Below, piece by piece: positions 56,114 through 64,000 of a stretch of DNA of 64,000 nt. Source of the stretch: Agrococcus terreus (GTDB lineage: Bacteria; Actinomycetota; Actinomycetes; Actinomycetales; Microbacteriaceae); the NCBI RefSeq assembly GCF_014645235.1, contig NZ_BMLM01000001.1:1550001-1614000 (forward strand), given 5' to 3'. The notes below the pieces were generated by a model, which was not told the DNA's origin, ran no database searches, and saw nothing but the letters and a program-made list of their open reading frames with translations. Position 1 is the stretch's first letter, and each line of letters opens with the position of its first letter. The translations under genes were made by a program, and so were the position numbers.

Positions 56114-57532
56114 ATGTCCGACGTCCTGATCGATCGTCCCGAGCTCGAGGGCCTGGGGCAGTACGAGTTCGGGTGGCACGACTCCGACGAGGCCGGCCAG
56201 ATCGCCAAGCGAGGCCTGAGCGAGCAGGTGGTCCGCGAGATCTCCGAGCTGAAGAACGAGTCGGAGTGGATGCTGGAGCGGCGCCTGAAGGGCCTCCAGC
56301 TGTTCGGTCGCAAGCCCATGCCGACGTGGGGCGCCGACCTCTCCGGCATCGACTTCGACAACATCAAGTACTTCGTGCGGTCCACGGAGCGCCAGGCGCA
56401 GTCGTGGGAGGACCTCCCTGAGGACATCCGCAACACGTACGACCGCCTCGGCATCCCCGAGGCCGAGCGCTCCCGCCTCGTCGCCGGCGTCGCCGCGCAG
56501 TACGAGTCGGAGGTCGTGTACCACCAGATCCAGGAGGACCTGGAGCGCCAGGGCGTCATCTTCATGGACACCGACACGGCGCTGCGCGAGCACCCGGAGA
56601 TCTTCGAGGAGTACTTCGGCACCGTCATCCCGGCCGGCGACAACAAGTTCGCCGCGCTGAACACGGCGGTGTGGTCGGGCGGCTCGTTCGTCTACGTCCC
56701 GAAGGGCGTCCACGTCGAGATCCCGCTGCAGGCCTACTTCCGGATCAACACCGAGAACATGGGCCAGTTCGAGCGCACGCTCATCATCGCCGACGAGGGC
56801 TCGTACGTGCACTACATCGAGGGCTGCACGGCCCCGATCTACTCGTCCGACTCGCTGCACTCGGCGGTCGTCGAGATCATCGTGAAGAAGGACGCCCGTG
56901 TCCGCTACACGACGATCCAGAACTGGTCGAACAACGTCTACAACCTCGTCACGAAGCGCGCCATCGCCGAGGAGGGCGCGACGATGGAGTGGATCGACGG
57001 CAACATCGGCTCCAAGGTGACGATGAAGTACCCGTCGATCTACCTCGTGGGCGAGCGCGCCAAGGGCGAGACGCTGTCGGTGGCCTTCGCGGGCCCCGGG
57101 CAGCACCAGGACGCCGGCGCGAAGATGATCCACATGGCGCCGCACACGACGTCGTCGATCGTCTCGAAGTCGATCGCGCGCGGCGGCGGCCGGGCCGGCT
57201 ACCGCGGCGAGGTCCGCGTCGACGCCAACGCCCACCACTCCGCGAACACCGTGCGCTGCGACGCCCTGCTCGTCGACACGATCTCCCGCTCCGACACGTA
57301 CCCGGCGATCGACATCCGCGTCGACGACGTCGTGCTCGGCCACGAGGCGACCGTGTCGAAGGTGAGCGAGGAGCAGCTGTTCTACCTCATGTCGCGCGGC
57401 ATGGAGGAGGACGAGGCGATGGCGATGATCGTCCGCGGCTTCATCGAGCCGATCGCCCGCGAGCTGCCGATGGAGTACGCGCTCGAGCTCAACAAGCTCA
57501 TCGAGATGAGCATGGAAGGATCCGTCGGCTGA
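56114..57532 (+). CDS. sufB: Fe-S cluster scaffold SufB
   Basis: The 472-residue protein is the core scaffold of the SufBCD complex. It shows [54 protein letters not shown] with the conserved Cys, and [13 protein letters not shown]. No intein is present, unlike the mycobacterial SufB. The ATG has AAGGGGGAG just upstream. It is coupled to sufD by TGATG. Confidence 0.97.
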   Translation: MSDVLIDRPELEGLGQYEFGWHDSDEAGQIAKRGLSEQVVREISELKNESEWMLERRLKGLQLFGRKPMPTWGADLSGIDFDNIKYFVRSTERQAQSWEDLPEDIRNTYDRLGIPEAERSRLVAGVAAQYESEVVYHQIQEDLERQGVIFMDTDTALREHPEIFEEYFGTVIPAGDNKFAALNTAVWSGGSFVYVPKGVHVEIPLQAYFRINTENMGQFERTLIIADEGSYVHYIEGCTAPIYSSDSLHSAVVEIIVKKDARVRYTTIQNWSNNVYNLVTKRAIAEEGATMEWIDGNIGSKVTMKYPSIYLVGERAKGETLSVAFAGPGQHQDAGAKMIHMAPHTTSSIVSKSIARGGGRAGYRGEVRVDANAHHSANTVRCDALLVDTISRSDTYPAIDIRVDDVVLGHEATVSKVSEEQLFYLMSRGMEEDEAMAMIVRGFIEPIARELPMEYALELNKLIEMSMEGSVG

Positions 57533-58719
57533 TGACCGTCATCGACACGACCCCCGTCGTCCCCGTCCAGACGCGCTCCGAGCGCCCCTGGTCGTTCGAC
57601 CCCGAGGACTTCGAGCGGCCGACCGGCCGCGAGGTCAACTGGAAGCTGAGCGACCTGCGCCGCCTGGCGCCGCTGCTCGTCGACGAGGAGACCGAGGCGG
57701 GCGAGCGCTCGCTCGACTACGACACCGGCGACGCCGAGGCCCGCGGCCTGCTCGTCGAGTCGACGGGCCACGACGCCGCACCGCGCGGCGAGATCTTCCA
57801 GCCGGAGGACCTCGCGAGCGCGATCGCGTGGAAGCGCTGCGCGAACGCCCTGCACGTGCGCCTGCCCGAGGGCCAGGCCGTCGAGGCGCCCGTCGTCGTC
57901 CGCATCGCGGGCCGCGGGGCCGACGTGCACGGCAACGCGCACATCGTCATCGAGGCGATGCCCGGCTCGCAGGGCACGGTCGTGCTGTCGCACGAGGGCT
58001 CGGCCGCCTACGCCCAGAACGTCGAGATCCTCGTGCGCCCCGGCGCGCGGCTCGAGGTCGTCTCGGTCCAGGACTGGGAGGACGACGCGGTGCACGCGGC
58101 GGCCCACCAGGCCGTCGTCGAGCAGGGCGGGTTCCTGCGCCACATCGTCGCCTCGTTCGGCGGCGGCGTCGTGCGCGTGAACCCCTCGGTGCGCCTCGCG
58201 GGCGAGCACGCGGAGGGCGAGCTGTTCGGCCTCTCGTTCGCCGACGCGGGCCAGCACCTCGAGTCGCAGGTCTACCTGCACCACGAGGGCGTCTCGACGA
58301 AGGGCGACGTGCTCTACAAGGGTGCGCTGCAGGGCGAGGGCGCGCGGTCGGTCTGGATCGGCGACGTGCTCATCGGCTCGGGCGCCACGGGCACCGACTC
58401 GTACGAGAAGAACCAGAACCTCGTGCTCACCGACGGCACGCGCGCCGACTCGATCCCGAACCTCGAGATCGAGACGGGCGACATCGCGGGCGCCGGCCAC
58501 GCCTCGGCCACCGGCCGCTTCGACGACGAGCAGCTCTTCTACCTGCAGTCGCGCGGCATCGAGGAGGAGGAGGCGCGTCGCCTCGTCGTCATCGGCTTCC
58601 TCATGGAGATCGTGCAGAAGGTGGGCGTGCCCGAGGTCGAGGAGCGCCTGGCCGCCGCGATCGAGGAGGAGCTGCGCCGCGGCGCGAGCCTCGCGCCCGC
58701 CTCGCGGGCCGGCGCATGA
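57532..58719 (+). CDS. sufD: Fe-S cluster assembly protein SufD
   Basis: The 395-residue SufB paralogue has the beta-helix core with GTVVLSHEGSAAYAQNVEIL and the C-terminal conserved SVWIGDVLIGSGATGTDSYEKNQNL (only partly quoted in family terms) and DDEQLFYLQSRGIEEEEARRL. It forms a heterodimer with SufB and binds SufC. It is coupled on both sides by start-stop overlaps. Confidence 0.96.
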   Translation: MTVIDTTPVVPVQTRSERPWSFDPEDFERPTGREVNWKLSDLRRLAPLLVDEETEAGERSLDYDTGDAEARGLLVESTGHDAAPRGEIFQPEDLASAIAWKRCANALHVRLPEGQAVEAPVVVRIAGRGADVHGNAHIVIEAMPGSQGTVVLSHEGSAAYAQNVEILVRPGARLEVVSVQDWEDDAVHAAAHQAVVEQGGFLRHIVASFGGGVVRVNPSVRLAGEHAEGELFGLSFADAGQHLESQVYLHHEGVSTKGDVLYKGALQGEGARSVWIGDVLIGSGATGTDSYEKNQNLVLTDGTRADSIPNLEIETGDIAGAGHASATGRFDDEQLFYLQSRGIEEEEARRLVVIGFLMEIVQKVGVPEVEERLAAAIEEELRRGASLAPASRAGA

Positions 58720-59039
58720 CCGCTCAGCGAGCCTGCGGCGTGGGCGACGTCGCCGTCGGGTCGGCCCTCCGGGTCGAGCTCGACGGCGTCGCCGTGTGCG
58801 TCGTGCAGGACTCCGCGGGCGCGATCCACGCGCTCGGCGACACCTGCACCCACGGCGAGATCTCGCTCGCGGAGGGCTTCGTCGAGGACGACGCCATCGA
58901 GTGCTGGGCCCACGGCTCGCAGTTCGAGCTCACGACGGGGAAGCCGAAGAACCTGCCGGCCTACGAGCCCGTGCCGGTCTTCCCCGTGACCATCGACGGC
59001 GACGACGTGCTCGTCGACGTCCAGAACCCACTGACGTGA
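58716..59039 (+). CDS. Rieske [2Fe-2S] ferredoxin-like protein of the suf operon
   Basis: The 107-residue protein has the Rieske ligand pairs Cys-Thr-His (DTCTHGEISLAEG) and Cys-Trp-Ala-His (IECWAHGSQFELTTG), so it should bind one [2Fe-2S] cluster with two Cys and two His. It is a stand-alone ferredoxin-type domain without a membrane anchor. Its place between sufD and sufC is usual in actinobacteria and suggests an electron-transfer role in cluster assembly. Confidence 0.92.
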   Translation: MTAQRACGVGDVAVGSALRVELDGVAVCVVQDSAGAIHALGDTCTHGEISLAEGFVEDDAIECWAHGSQFELTTGKPKNLPAYEPVPVFPVTIDGDDVLVDVQNPLT

Positions 59040-59070
59040 CGCGGCACGAGCCGCGGAGGAAGGGAGCGCG

Positions 59071-59829
59071 ATGAGCGTGCTGGACATCAAGGACCTGCAG
59101 GTCTCGATCGAGACCGAGCAGGGCAAGAAGGAGATCCTGCGGGGCGTCGACCTGACGATCAGCTCCGACGAGATCCACGCCGTGATGGGCCCGAACGGCT
59201 CGGGCAAGTCGACGCTGGCCTACACGATCGCGGGCCACCCGCGGTACACGGTCGACGGCGGCTCGATCACGCTCGACGGCGAGGACGTGCTCGGCATGAG
59301 CGTCGACGAGCGCGCCCGTGCGGGCCTGTTCCTCGCGATGCAGTACCCGGTGGAGATCCCCGGCGTGACGGTCTCGAACTTCCTGCGCACCGCGAAGACC
59401 GCGGTGTCGGGCGAGGCGCCGCGCGTGCGCGAGTGGATCGGCGACGTCCGCACGGCGATGGAGTCGCTGCGCATGGACCCGTCGTTCGGCGAGCGCAACG
59501 TCAACGAGGGCTTCTCGGGCGGCGAGAAGAAGCGCCACGAGATCCTCCAGATGGAGCTCCTGCGCCCGCGCTTCGCGGTGCTCGACGAGACCGACTCGGG
59601 CCTCGACGTCGACGCGCTGCGCATCGTCTCGGAGGGCGTGAACCGCATCAAGGGCGAGACGCTGCTCGGTGTGCTCCTCATCACGCACTACACGCGCATC
59701 CTGCGCTACATCCAGCCCGACCACGTGCACGTGTTCGTGAACGGCCGGGTCGCCGAGCAGGGCGGCCCCGAGCTCGCGGAGCGTCTCGAGGAGGAGGGCT
59801 ACGACCGCTACCTCAAGGCCGGCGTCTGA
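59071..59829 (+). CDS. sufC: SufC ABC-type ATPase
   Basis: The 252-residue soluble ATPase has Walker A GPNGSGKSTLAYTI (about residue 36), signature NVNEGFSGGEKKRHEI and Walker B FAVLDETDSGLDVDALR. It powers SufBD conformational change. GGAAGGGAG lies seven bases before the ATG. It is coupled to the next gene by TGATG. Confidence 0.97.
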   Translation: MSVLDIKDLQVSIETEQGKKEILRGVDLTISSDEIHAVMGPNGSGKSTLAYTIAGHPRYTVDGGSITLDGEDVLGMSVDERARAGLFLAMQYPVEIPGVTVSNFLRTAKTAVSGEAPRVREWIGDVRTAMESLRMDPSFGERNVNEGFSGGEKKRHEILQMELLRPRFAVLDETDSGLDVDALRIVSEGVNRIKGETLLGVLLITHYTRILRYIQPDHVHVFVNGRVAEQGGPELAERLEEEGYDRYLKAGV

Positions 59830-60161
59830 TGGCGCTCATCGAGGTCGAGGCGGCGAAGTTCGACCAGATCACCGATGCGCTCAAGGACGTCGTCGACCCG
59901 GAGCTCGACGTCAACATCGTCGACCTGGGCCTCGTCTACGACCTGGCCTGGGACGACGAGCAGGACGCGCTCGTCATCTCGATGACATTGACGTCGGCGG
60001 GCTGCCCGCTCACCGACGTCATCGAGACGGAGATCGCCGAGAAGCTCGACGGCGTCGTGGAGCAGTTCCGCATCAACTGGGTGTGGATGCCGCCGTGGGG
60101 TCCGGAGCGGATCACCGAGGACGGCCGCGAGATGATGAGGGCTCTAGGGTTCACCATCTGA
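59829..60161 (+). CDS. SufT-like/DUF59 metal-sulfur cluster assembly factor
   Basis: The 110-residue protein has the MIP18/DUF59 motif VVDPELDVNIVDLGLVYDL and the conserved cysteine loop TLTSAGCPLTDVIE. It probably assists Fe-S maturation of target proteins. In many actinobacteria sufS and sufU lie between sufC and this gene; here sufC is directly coupled to it. Confidence 0.93.
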   Translation: MALIEVEAAKFDQITDALKDVVDPELDVNIVDLGLVYDLAWDDEQDALVISMTLTSAGCPLTDVIETEIAEKLDGVVEQFRINWVWMPPWGPERITEDGREMMRALGFTI

Positions 60162-60169
60162 CCACCACG

Positions 60170-60198
60170 AAGGGGACGACCACCGCGGTCGTCCCCTT
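60170..60198. terminator. Terminator of the suf operon
   Basis: A perfect 12-bp stem (60170-60181 with 60187-60198) with a five-base loop lies nine bases after the stop. It also lies just past the end of the convergent minus-strand operon. Confidence 0.85.
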
Positions 60199-60218
60199 CA
60201 TCGTGCCTCCAGCGACCG

Positions 60219-60590
60219 CTACGCCGCGTCCCTGCTCACCCGCGGCGCCCACGCCCGCTCGGGCTCGGCGGGCTCGAGCATCGACCACACGGTCGGCGCG
60301 AGCGGCGGGTAGTCGTCGACGATGCGCCGCAGCACGAGGTCGCTCACGTCGTGCCCGGGCCGCACGGCGTGCGGCGGCAGGATCCGCTCGGAGCGCAGCA
60401 GCAGGACGACGATCTCGTCGACGCTCGGCAGCTCCGACATGAAGTCCCACGGGTCCTCGCCGGAGCGCAGCCGCTCGTCGACGAGCACGGAGCGCTCGTC
60501 GGCGGCCTCGGCGCGCAGCACCTCGAGGCTCGCGCGCCGGCGCGGCGCCGGGTGGGGGGTCGCGTCGTGGGGCGTCGGAGCCTCCGTCAT
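60219..60590 (-). CDS. Conserved-looking hypothetical protein, 123 residues
   Basis: I do not recognise a named family. The protein is soluble, with a basic Pro/Arg-rich start, an acidic centre (DERLRSGEDPWDFMSELPSVDEIVVLLLR) split here for description as SGEDPWDFMSELPS and VDEIVVLLL, and a C-terminal PLAPTVWSML. The start overlaps the stop of the upstream helicase gene (ATGA), so it is cotranslated with it. A role linked to the RNA helicase is only inferred from that coupling. Confidence 0.7.
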   Translation of the reverse strand: MTEAPTPHDATPHPAPRRRASLEVLRAEAADERSVLVDERLRSGEDPWDFMSELPSVDEIVVLLLRSERILPPHAVRPGHDVSDLVLRRIVDDYPPLAPTVWSMLEPAEPERAWAPRVSRDAA

Positions 60591-62452
60591 CGATCCCGTC
60601 CGTGGCGGGGCTTGCGCGCGGGCCGCTCGTCGCGGTCGCCGCGGGGCGCCCGGTCGTCGCGGTCGCGGCGCGGGGCGCGGTCGTCGCGGTCCCTGCGCGG
60701 GCCGCGGTCGTCGCGGTCGCGGCGGGGTCCGCGCTCATCGCGCTCACCCCGCTCACGGCGCCCCGTGTCGACGCGCAGGTCGATCGGCACGCCGAGGATG
60801 CGGGTCTGCGACAGCTTCTCGAGCTGGCCGGGGGAGAGCTCCGGCAGCTCGACGAGCGTGAAGTCGTAGCGGATGGTGATGCGGCCGAAGTCGTCGCGGC
60901 CGAGGCCGCCCTCGTTGGCGAGCGCGCCGACGATCTGGCGCGGCTCGACGCCCCGCCTGCTGCCGACCGCGAGGCGGTAGGTCGTCGCGTCCGAGGGGCC
61001 GCGGCGCGGGCCCCGCTCCGCGCGGTCCGGCCGGTCGCCGGCGTCGCGGTCGCGGCCGCGCTCCCGCTCGCGCGGCGGCTGCAGCGCGCGGTCGGCCTCG
61101 GCGTCGAGCAGCAGCGGGGTCTCGCCCTGCGCGACGACGGCGAGCGCCGCCGCGACGTCCTCCTGCTGCGCGTCGTGGTTCTCGACGTAGTGGGCGATGA
61201 TCTCGCGGAACCGCTCGATCCGGTCCGTCTCGGCCAGGGCTGCCGTGATGGCATCGTCGAAGCGCGTGAGGCGGGTCGCGTTGACCTCGCCGGCGCTCGG
61301 CATCGGCATGACCGCGACGGTGCCGCGGGTCGCCTTCTCGATGGCGCCGAGCATCCGGCGCTCGCGCGCGGTGACGAAGCTGATCGCGTCGCCGGTGCGG
61401 CCGGCGCGGCCCGTGCGGCCGATGCGGTGCACGTACGACTCGGTGTCGATCGGCAGGTCGTAGTTGATGACGTGGCTGATGCGCTCGACGTCGAGGCCGC
61501 GGGCGGCGACGTCGGTGGCGACGAGCACGTCGAGGGTGCCGGAGCGGAGCGCGTCGATCGTCTTCTCGCGCTGCGGCTGCGCGATGTCGCCCGAGATGGC
61601 GGCGGCCGCGTAGCCGCGCGCGCGGAGGCGCTCGGCGACGGTCTCGGTCTCGTTGCGCGTGCGGGTGAAGACGATCGCGGCCTCGAAGGGCTCGACCTCG
61701 AGCACGCGGGTGAGCGCTTCGAGCTTCTGCTGGTACGAGACCATGAGCGCCCGCTGCGTGATGCTCGGCGAGGTCTGCGAGCCGCCCTTCACGGTCACCT
61801 CGGCGGGCTGGCGGAGGTGCTGCTGCGAGATGGCGCGGATCTGCCTCGGCATGGTGGCCGAGAAGAGCGCGACCTGCTTGTCGGCGGGCGTCTGCTGGAG
61901 GATCTCGTCGACGTCCTCGGCGAAGCCCATCCGGAGCATCTCGTCGGCCTCGTCGAGCACGACGTGCGTGAGGCCCGAGAGGTCGAGCGTGCCCTTGGCG
62001 AGGTGGTCCATGATGCGGCCGGGCGTGCCGACGACGACGTGGACGCCGCGGCGCAGCGCCGAGAGCTGGACGCCGTAGCCCTGGCCGCCGTAGATCGGGA
62101 GCACGTGCACGCCGCCGAGGTGGGCGGCGTAGCGCTCGAAGGCCTCGCAGACCTGCACGGCGAGCTCGCGCGTGGGCGTGAGCACGAGCGCCTGCGGCTC
62201 GCGGCGGTCGACGTCGATGGCGGCGAGCACGGGCAGCGCGAAGGCGGCCGTCTTGCCCGTGCCGGTCTGGGCGAGGCCGATGATGTCGCGGCCCTCGAGC
62301 AGCAGCGGGATGGTCTCGGCCTGGATCGCCGAGGGCGTCTCGTAGCCGACGTCGTCGAGCGCGGCGAGGATGCCGGCGGGGAGGCCGAGGTCGGCGAAGG
62401 TCGTGCGATCGCCCTCGTCGTCGGAGGCGGGAGCGGTCTGCGTGTCGGTCAT
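60587..62452 (-). CDS. deaD: DEAD-box RNA helicase, DeaD/CsdA type
   Basis: The 621-residue protein has the Q motif (FADLGLPAGILAALDDVGYETPSAIQ region), Walker A AQTGTGKTAAF, PTRELAVQ, VLDEADEMLRMG, SAT and HRIGRTGRAGR. A DbpA-type RNA-binding domain at about 490-565 follows, then a tail rich in Arg and Asp with nine-residue repeats. Such helicases help ribosome assembly and mRNA unwinding, especially in the cold. A TAGCGT box seven bases before the ATG suggests a leaderless mRNA. It is divergent from pnuC. Confidence 0.95.
   Translation of the reverse strand: MTDTQTAPASDDEGDRTTFADLGLPAGILAALDDVGYETPSAIQAETIPLLLEGRDIIGLAQTGTGKTAAFALPVLAAIDVDRREPQALVLTPTRELAVQVCEAFERYAAHLGGVHVLPIYGGQGYGVQLSALRRGVHVVVGTPGRIMDHLAKGTLDLSGLTHVVLDEADEMLRMGFAEDVDEILQQTPADKQVALFSATMPRQIRAISQQHLRQPAEVTVKGGSQTSPSITQRALMVSYQQKLEALTRVLEVEPFEAAIVFTRTRNETETVAERLRARGYAAAAISGDIAQPQREKTIDALRSGTLDVLVATDVAARGLDVERISHVINYDLPIDTESYVHRIGRTGRAGRTGDAISFVTARERRMLGAIEKATRGTVAVMPMPSAGEVNATRLTRFDDAITAALAETDRIERFREIIAHYVENHDAQQEDVAAALAVVAQGETPLLLDAEADRALQPPRERERGRDRDAGDRPDRAERGPRRGPSDATTYRLAVGSRRGVEPRQIVGALANEGGLGRDDFGRITIRYDFTLVELPELSPGQLEKLSQTRILGVPIDLRVDTGRRERGERDERGPRRDRDDRGPRRDRDDRAPRRDRDDRAPRGDRDERPARKPRHGRDR
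60626..60735. repeat. 27-bp tandem repeat in the helicase tail
   Basis: The 12-mer GTCGTCGCGGTC (first copy CTCGTCGCGGTC) recurs at 60626, 60653, 60680 and 60707, exactly 27 bases apart. It encodes four copies of a nine-residue unit close to RDRDDRxPR. The low-complexity charged tail may vary in length between strains. Confidence 0.8.
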
Positions 62453-62459
62453 GCCTCCA

Positions 62460-62465
62460 ACGCTA
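62460..62465 (-). promoter_or_regulatory. -10 box of deaD (leaderless)
   Basis: On the minus strand TAGCGT is followed by TGGAGGC and the ATG. The GGAGG is only one base from the ATG, too close to act as a normal ribosome site. Confidence 0.5.
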
Positions 62466-62491
62466 CGCGCTGCGGAGGCCTCCCGCAGACC

Positions 62492-62497
62492 TACGCT
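62492..62497 (+). promoter_or_regulatory. -10 box of pnuC (leaderless)
   Basis: TACGCT is followed by GGTGGC and the ATG at 62504. This leaves no room for a riboswitch. Confidence 0.5.
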
Positions 62498-62503
62498 GGT
62501 GGC

Positions 62504-63202
62504 ATGGACCTCGACTGGCTCGCCGCGATATACGGCGCGACCATCCCCGTGGGCGGCGGCCAGGAGCTGCTGCTGCGCGAGGTGGTGGGCAACGCGTTCG
62601 GCCTGGCGAGCGCGGTCGGCGGGATGCTGCGGCGCGTGTGGGCGTGGCCGGTCGGCATCGTCGGCAACGTGCTGCTGCTCACGGTCTTCCTCGGCGCGCT
62701 CTTCGACCCGACGCACACGCTGCCCGCGCTGCTCGGCCAGGCGGGCCGCCAGGTGATGTTCATCGCCGTGGCGATCTACGGCTGGGTGCGGTGGCGGCAG
62801 GCGCGGGGCGCCGACGGCCAGATCGTGCCGCGCTGGGCCACCTGGCCGCAGCGCGCCGGGCTCGCGGTCGTGCTCGTCGTCGGCACCGTGGCGCTCACGC
62901 CGCTGTTCGCGGCGCTCGGCTCCTACGAGCCGGTGTGGGCGGATGCTTGGACCTTCGTCGGGTCGCTGCTGGCCACCTACGGCATGGCGCGCGGCTGGAC
63001 GGAGTTCTGGCTCGTCTGGGTGCTCGTCGACCTCGTCGGGGTGCCGCTGCTGCTCTCGGCGGGCTACTGGGCGACCGCGGCGATGTACGCGTTCTACGGC
63101 GCGTTCACGGTCTGGGGCTTCGTGGTGTGGGCGCGCGCACGCCGCAAGCCCGCGGTCGAGACCCTGCTGCCGGATCCGCGGATCGGGCCGACCGAGCGCT
63201 GA
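62504..63202 (+). CDS. pnuC: PnuC-type nicotinamide riboside transporter
   Basis: The 232-residue membrane protein has seven predicted segments and the PnuC features WAWPVGIVGNVLLLTVF, FIAVAIYGWVRWRQ, SLLATYGMARGWTEFWLVW and the C-terminal YAFYGAFTVWGFVVW. It probably takes up nicotinamide riboside by facilitated diffusion coupled to intracellular phosphorylation; no kinase gene (nadR) is adjacent. It is convergent with the MFS gene. Confidence 0.92.
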   Translation: MDLDWLAAIYGATIPVGGGQELLLREVVGNAFGLASAVGGMLRRVWAWPVGIVGNVLLLTVFLGALFDPTHTLPALLGQAGRQVMFIAVAIYGWVRWRQARGADGQIVPRWATWPQRAGLAVVLVVGTVALTPLFAALGSYEPVWADAWTFVGSLLATYGMARGWTEFWLVWVLVDLVGVPLLLSAGYWATAAMYAFYGAFTVWGFVVWARARRKPAVETLLPDPRIGPTER

Positions 63203-63214
63203 CCGAACCGGGCG

Positions 63215-64000
63215 CTAGTCGTCGGCGACCGCTCCCTGTGCGGGCGCGGCGGCCGAGCGCCGCTCGGGCGCCTTCGGCGGCGCGAAGCACAGCGCCGCCA
63301 CGATCGCGACGAGCAGCACCGCGGCCGGCAGCAGCATCGACTGCCCCATCGCGGCGGCGAACGGCGCGACGAGCTGCTCGGGCAGACCGCCGGTGCCGCC
63401 CTCCTGCTCGGCCGTCGGCGCCATCCCGAGCTCGGCGGTGAGCCGCGCCGTCATGAGCGCGGCGATCGACGCCGAGCCGATGACGGCGCCCACCTGTCGC
63501 ATCGCGTTGTAGACGCCGGCGCCCGCTCCGGCGGCGGACAGCGGCAGGTTGCGGGTGGTGGTCACCGAGATCGGCCCCCACATGAACGCGTTGCCGACGC
63601 CGAGGAGCGCGGAGGGCAGGAGCAGCCACAGCACGTCGACGCCCGGCTGCATCCACGCGGCGTACCAGGCGAGCGCACCCGCGACGGACGCGATGCCGAA
63701 GGCCGCGAACAGCTTGACGTCGCGGCCCTGGAGGGCGCGGCCGACGAGCGGCGAGAGGACGCCGGCGAGGATCGCCATCGGCAGCAGCAGCAGCGCCGAC
63801 TCGGTCGTGCCGAGCCCGCGCGCGGTCTGCAGGTAGAGGAAGAGCGGCACGCCCTGCGCGGTGATCGCGAAGCCGACGGCCGAGATCGCGATGCAGCCGA
63901 GCGTGAAGCTGCGGTCGCGGAAGAGCGAGAGCGGCAGCAGCGGCTCGCCGCGCGTGCGCGCCTGCCACCGGACGAACGCGGCGAGCAGCACGACGCCGAC
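63215..64000 (-). CDS. MFS drug-exporter-type transporter (DHA2), C-terminal part
   Basis: The frame is open to the window edge, so the N-terminal half lies outside. At least 258 residues are visible, with membrane segments matching the second half of a 14-segment DHA2/EmrB-QacA exporter: LPLSLFRDRSFTLGCIAI, FLYLQTARGLGTTESALLLLP, the repeated GVGNAFMWGPISVTTTRNLP and AGAGAGVYNAMRQVGAVIGSA. The substrate is unknown. An internal ATG at 63991 is not the real start. Confidence 0.85.
   Translation of the reverse strand, partial: VGVVLLAAFVRWQARTRGEPLLPLSLFRDRSFTLGCIAISAVGFAITAQGVPLFLYLQTARGLGTTESALLLLPMAILAGVLSPLVGRALQGRDVKLFAAFGIASVAGALAWYAAWMQPGVDVLWLLLPSALLGVGNAFMWGPISVTTTRNLPLSAAGAGAGVYNAMRQVGAVIGSASIAALMTARLTAELGMAPTAEQEGGTGGLPEQLVAPFAAAMGQSMLLPAAVLLVAIVAALCFAPPKAPERRSAAAPAQGAVADD

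Noticed and set aside
62466-62503. NAD-type riboswitch ahead of pnuC
   Set aside because: The -10 box lies six bases before the ATG, leaving no leader for a riboswitch.
63170-63192. Palindrome around GATCCGCGGATC as a terminator between pnuC and the MFS gene
   Set aside because: It lies inside the pnuC coding sequence upstream of its stop codon; the stem is short.

Overview
The window is a very GC-rich chromosomal segment with high-GC actinobacterial gene order. RbpA, WhiA, OpcA, an ANTAR-type PdtaR regulator, the tkt-tal-pgi-zwf-opcA-pgl block and the uvrC-rapZ-whiA...gap-pgk-tpiA-secG block place it in the Actinomycetota. Gene order, TAGGNT-type -10 boxes next to start codons and overall composition point to Micrococcales, most likely Microbacteriaceae. 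That placement is inference, because there is no rRNA in the window. No insertion sequence, phage gene or CRISPR array is visible. Coding density is very high and no gene-free stretch exceeds 300 bases.

Layout. 1-8.1 kb: end of gltD, pyk, tRNA-Leu(CAA), pdtaR, an isolated DUF559 nuclease-like gene lying between two phased repeat arrays, a PaaI-type thioesterase, polA and an F420-type oxidoreductase. 8.2-18.1 kb: a DUF885 protein, rpsA, a beta-lactamase-fold hydrolase, DUF4126, a sensor kinase coupled to a membrane protein with a degenerate GGDEF-like domain, a convergent OmpR-type regulator, and a signal-peptidase-like protein. 18.3-21.0 kb: coaE and uvrB. 21.0-26.3 kb: a CitA/CitB-type two-component system divergent from tctCBA (tripartite tricarboxylate transporter). 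26.4-33.4 kb: a FadR/GntR-type regulator divergent from an NRAMP-fold transporter, pxpA, a DUF1445 protein, a pxpB-pxpC fusion and a biotin carboxylase/BCCP protein; together these look like a 5-oxoproline (pyroglutamate) catabolic operon. 33.4-44.6 kb: uvrA, uvrC, rapZ, whiA, sodA, gap-pgk-tpiA, secG and rbpA. 44.7-52.8 kb (minus strand): tkt, tal, pgi, zwf, opcA and pgl, a pentose-phosphate operon. 53-56 kb: ctaB, a Ppx/GppA phosphatase and ctaA (heme A synthesis). 56.1-60.2 kb: sufB, sufD, a Rieske protein, sufC and a SufT-like protein (Fe-S assembly). 60.2-64 kb: a small unknown protein, a DEAD-box helicase, pnuC and a truncated MFS exporter.

How the genes work together. Most of the window is housekeeping: lower glycolysis and the pentose-phosphate pathway, nucleotide excision repair (uvrA, uvrB, uvrC), Fe-S and heme A maturation, and translation. 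Many genes have a -10 hexamer ending 6-7 bases before the start codon, which predicts leaderless mRNAs. The catabolic islands (tct and pxp) each carry their own regulator. In the pxp operon the KipI/KipA fusion plus a biotin carboxylase/BCCP protein resembles a urea carboxylase split into two polypeptides.

The least explained feature is at 2.68-3.96 kb. Thirteen copies of a degenerate ~20-bp unit (core GGTCRC, often followed by TTCNTGC) sit at a strict 20-21 bp pitch in two arrays, one on each side of the AbiEi-N/DUF559 gene, and the orientation flips once inside each array.
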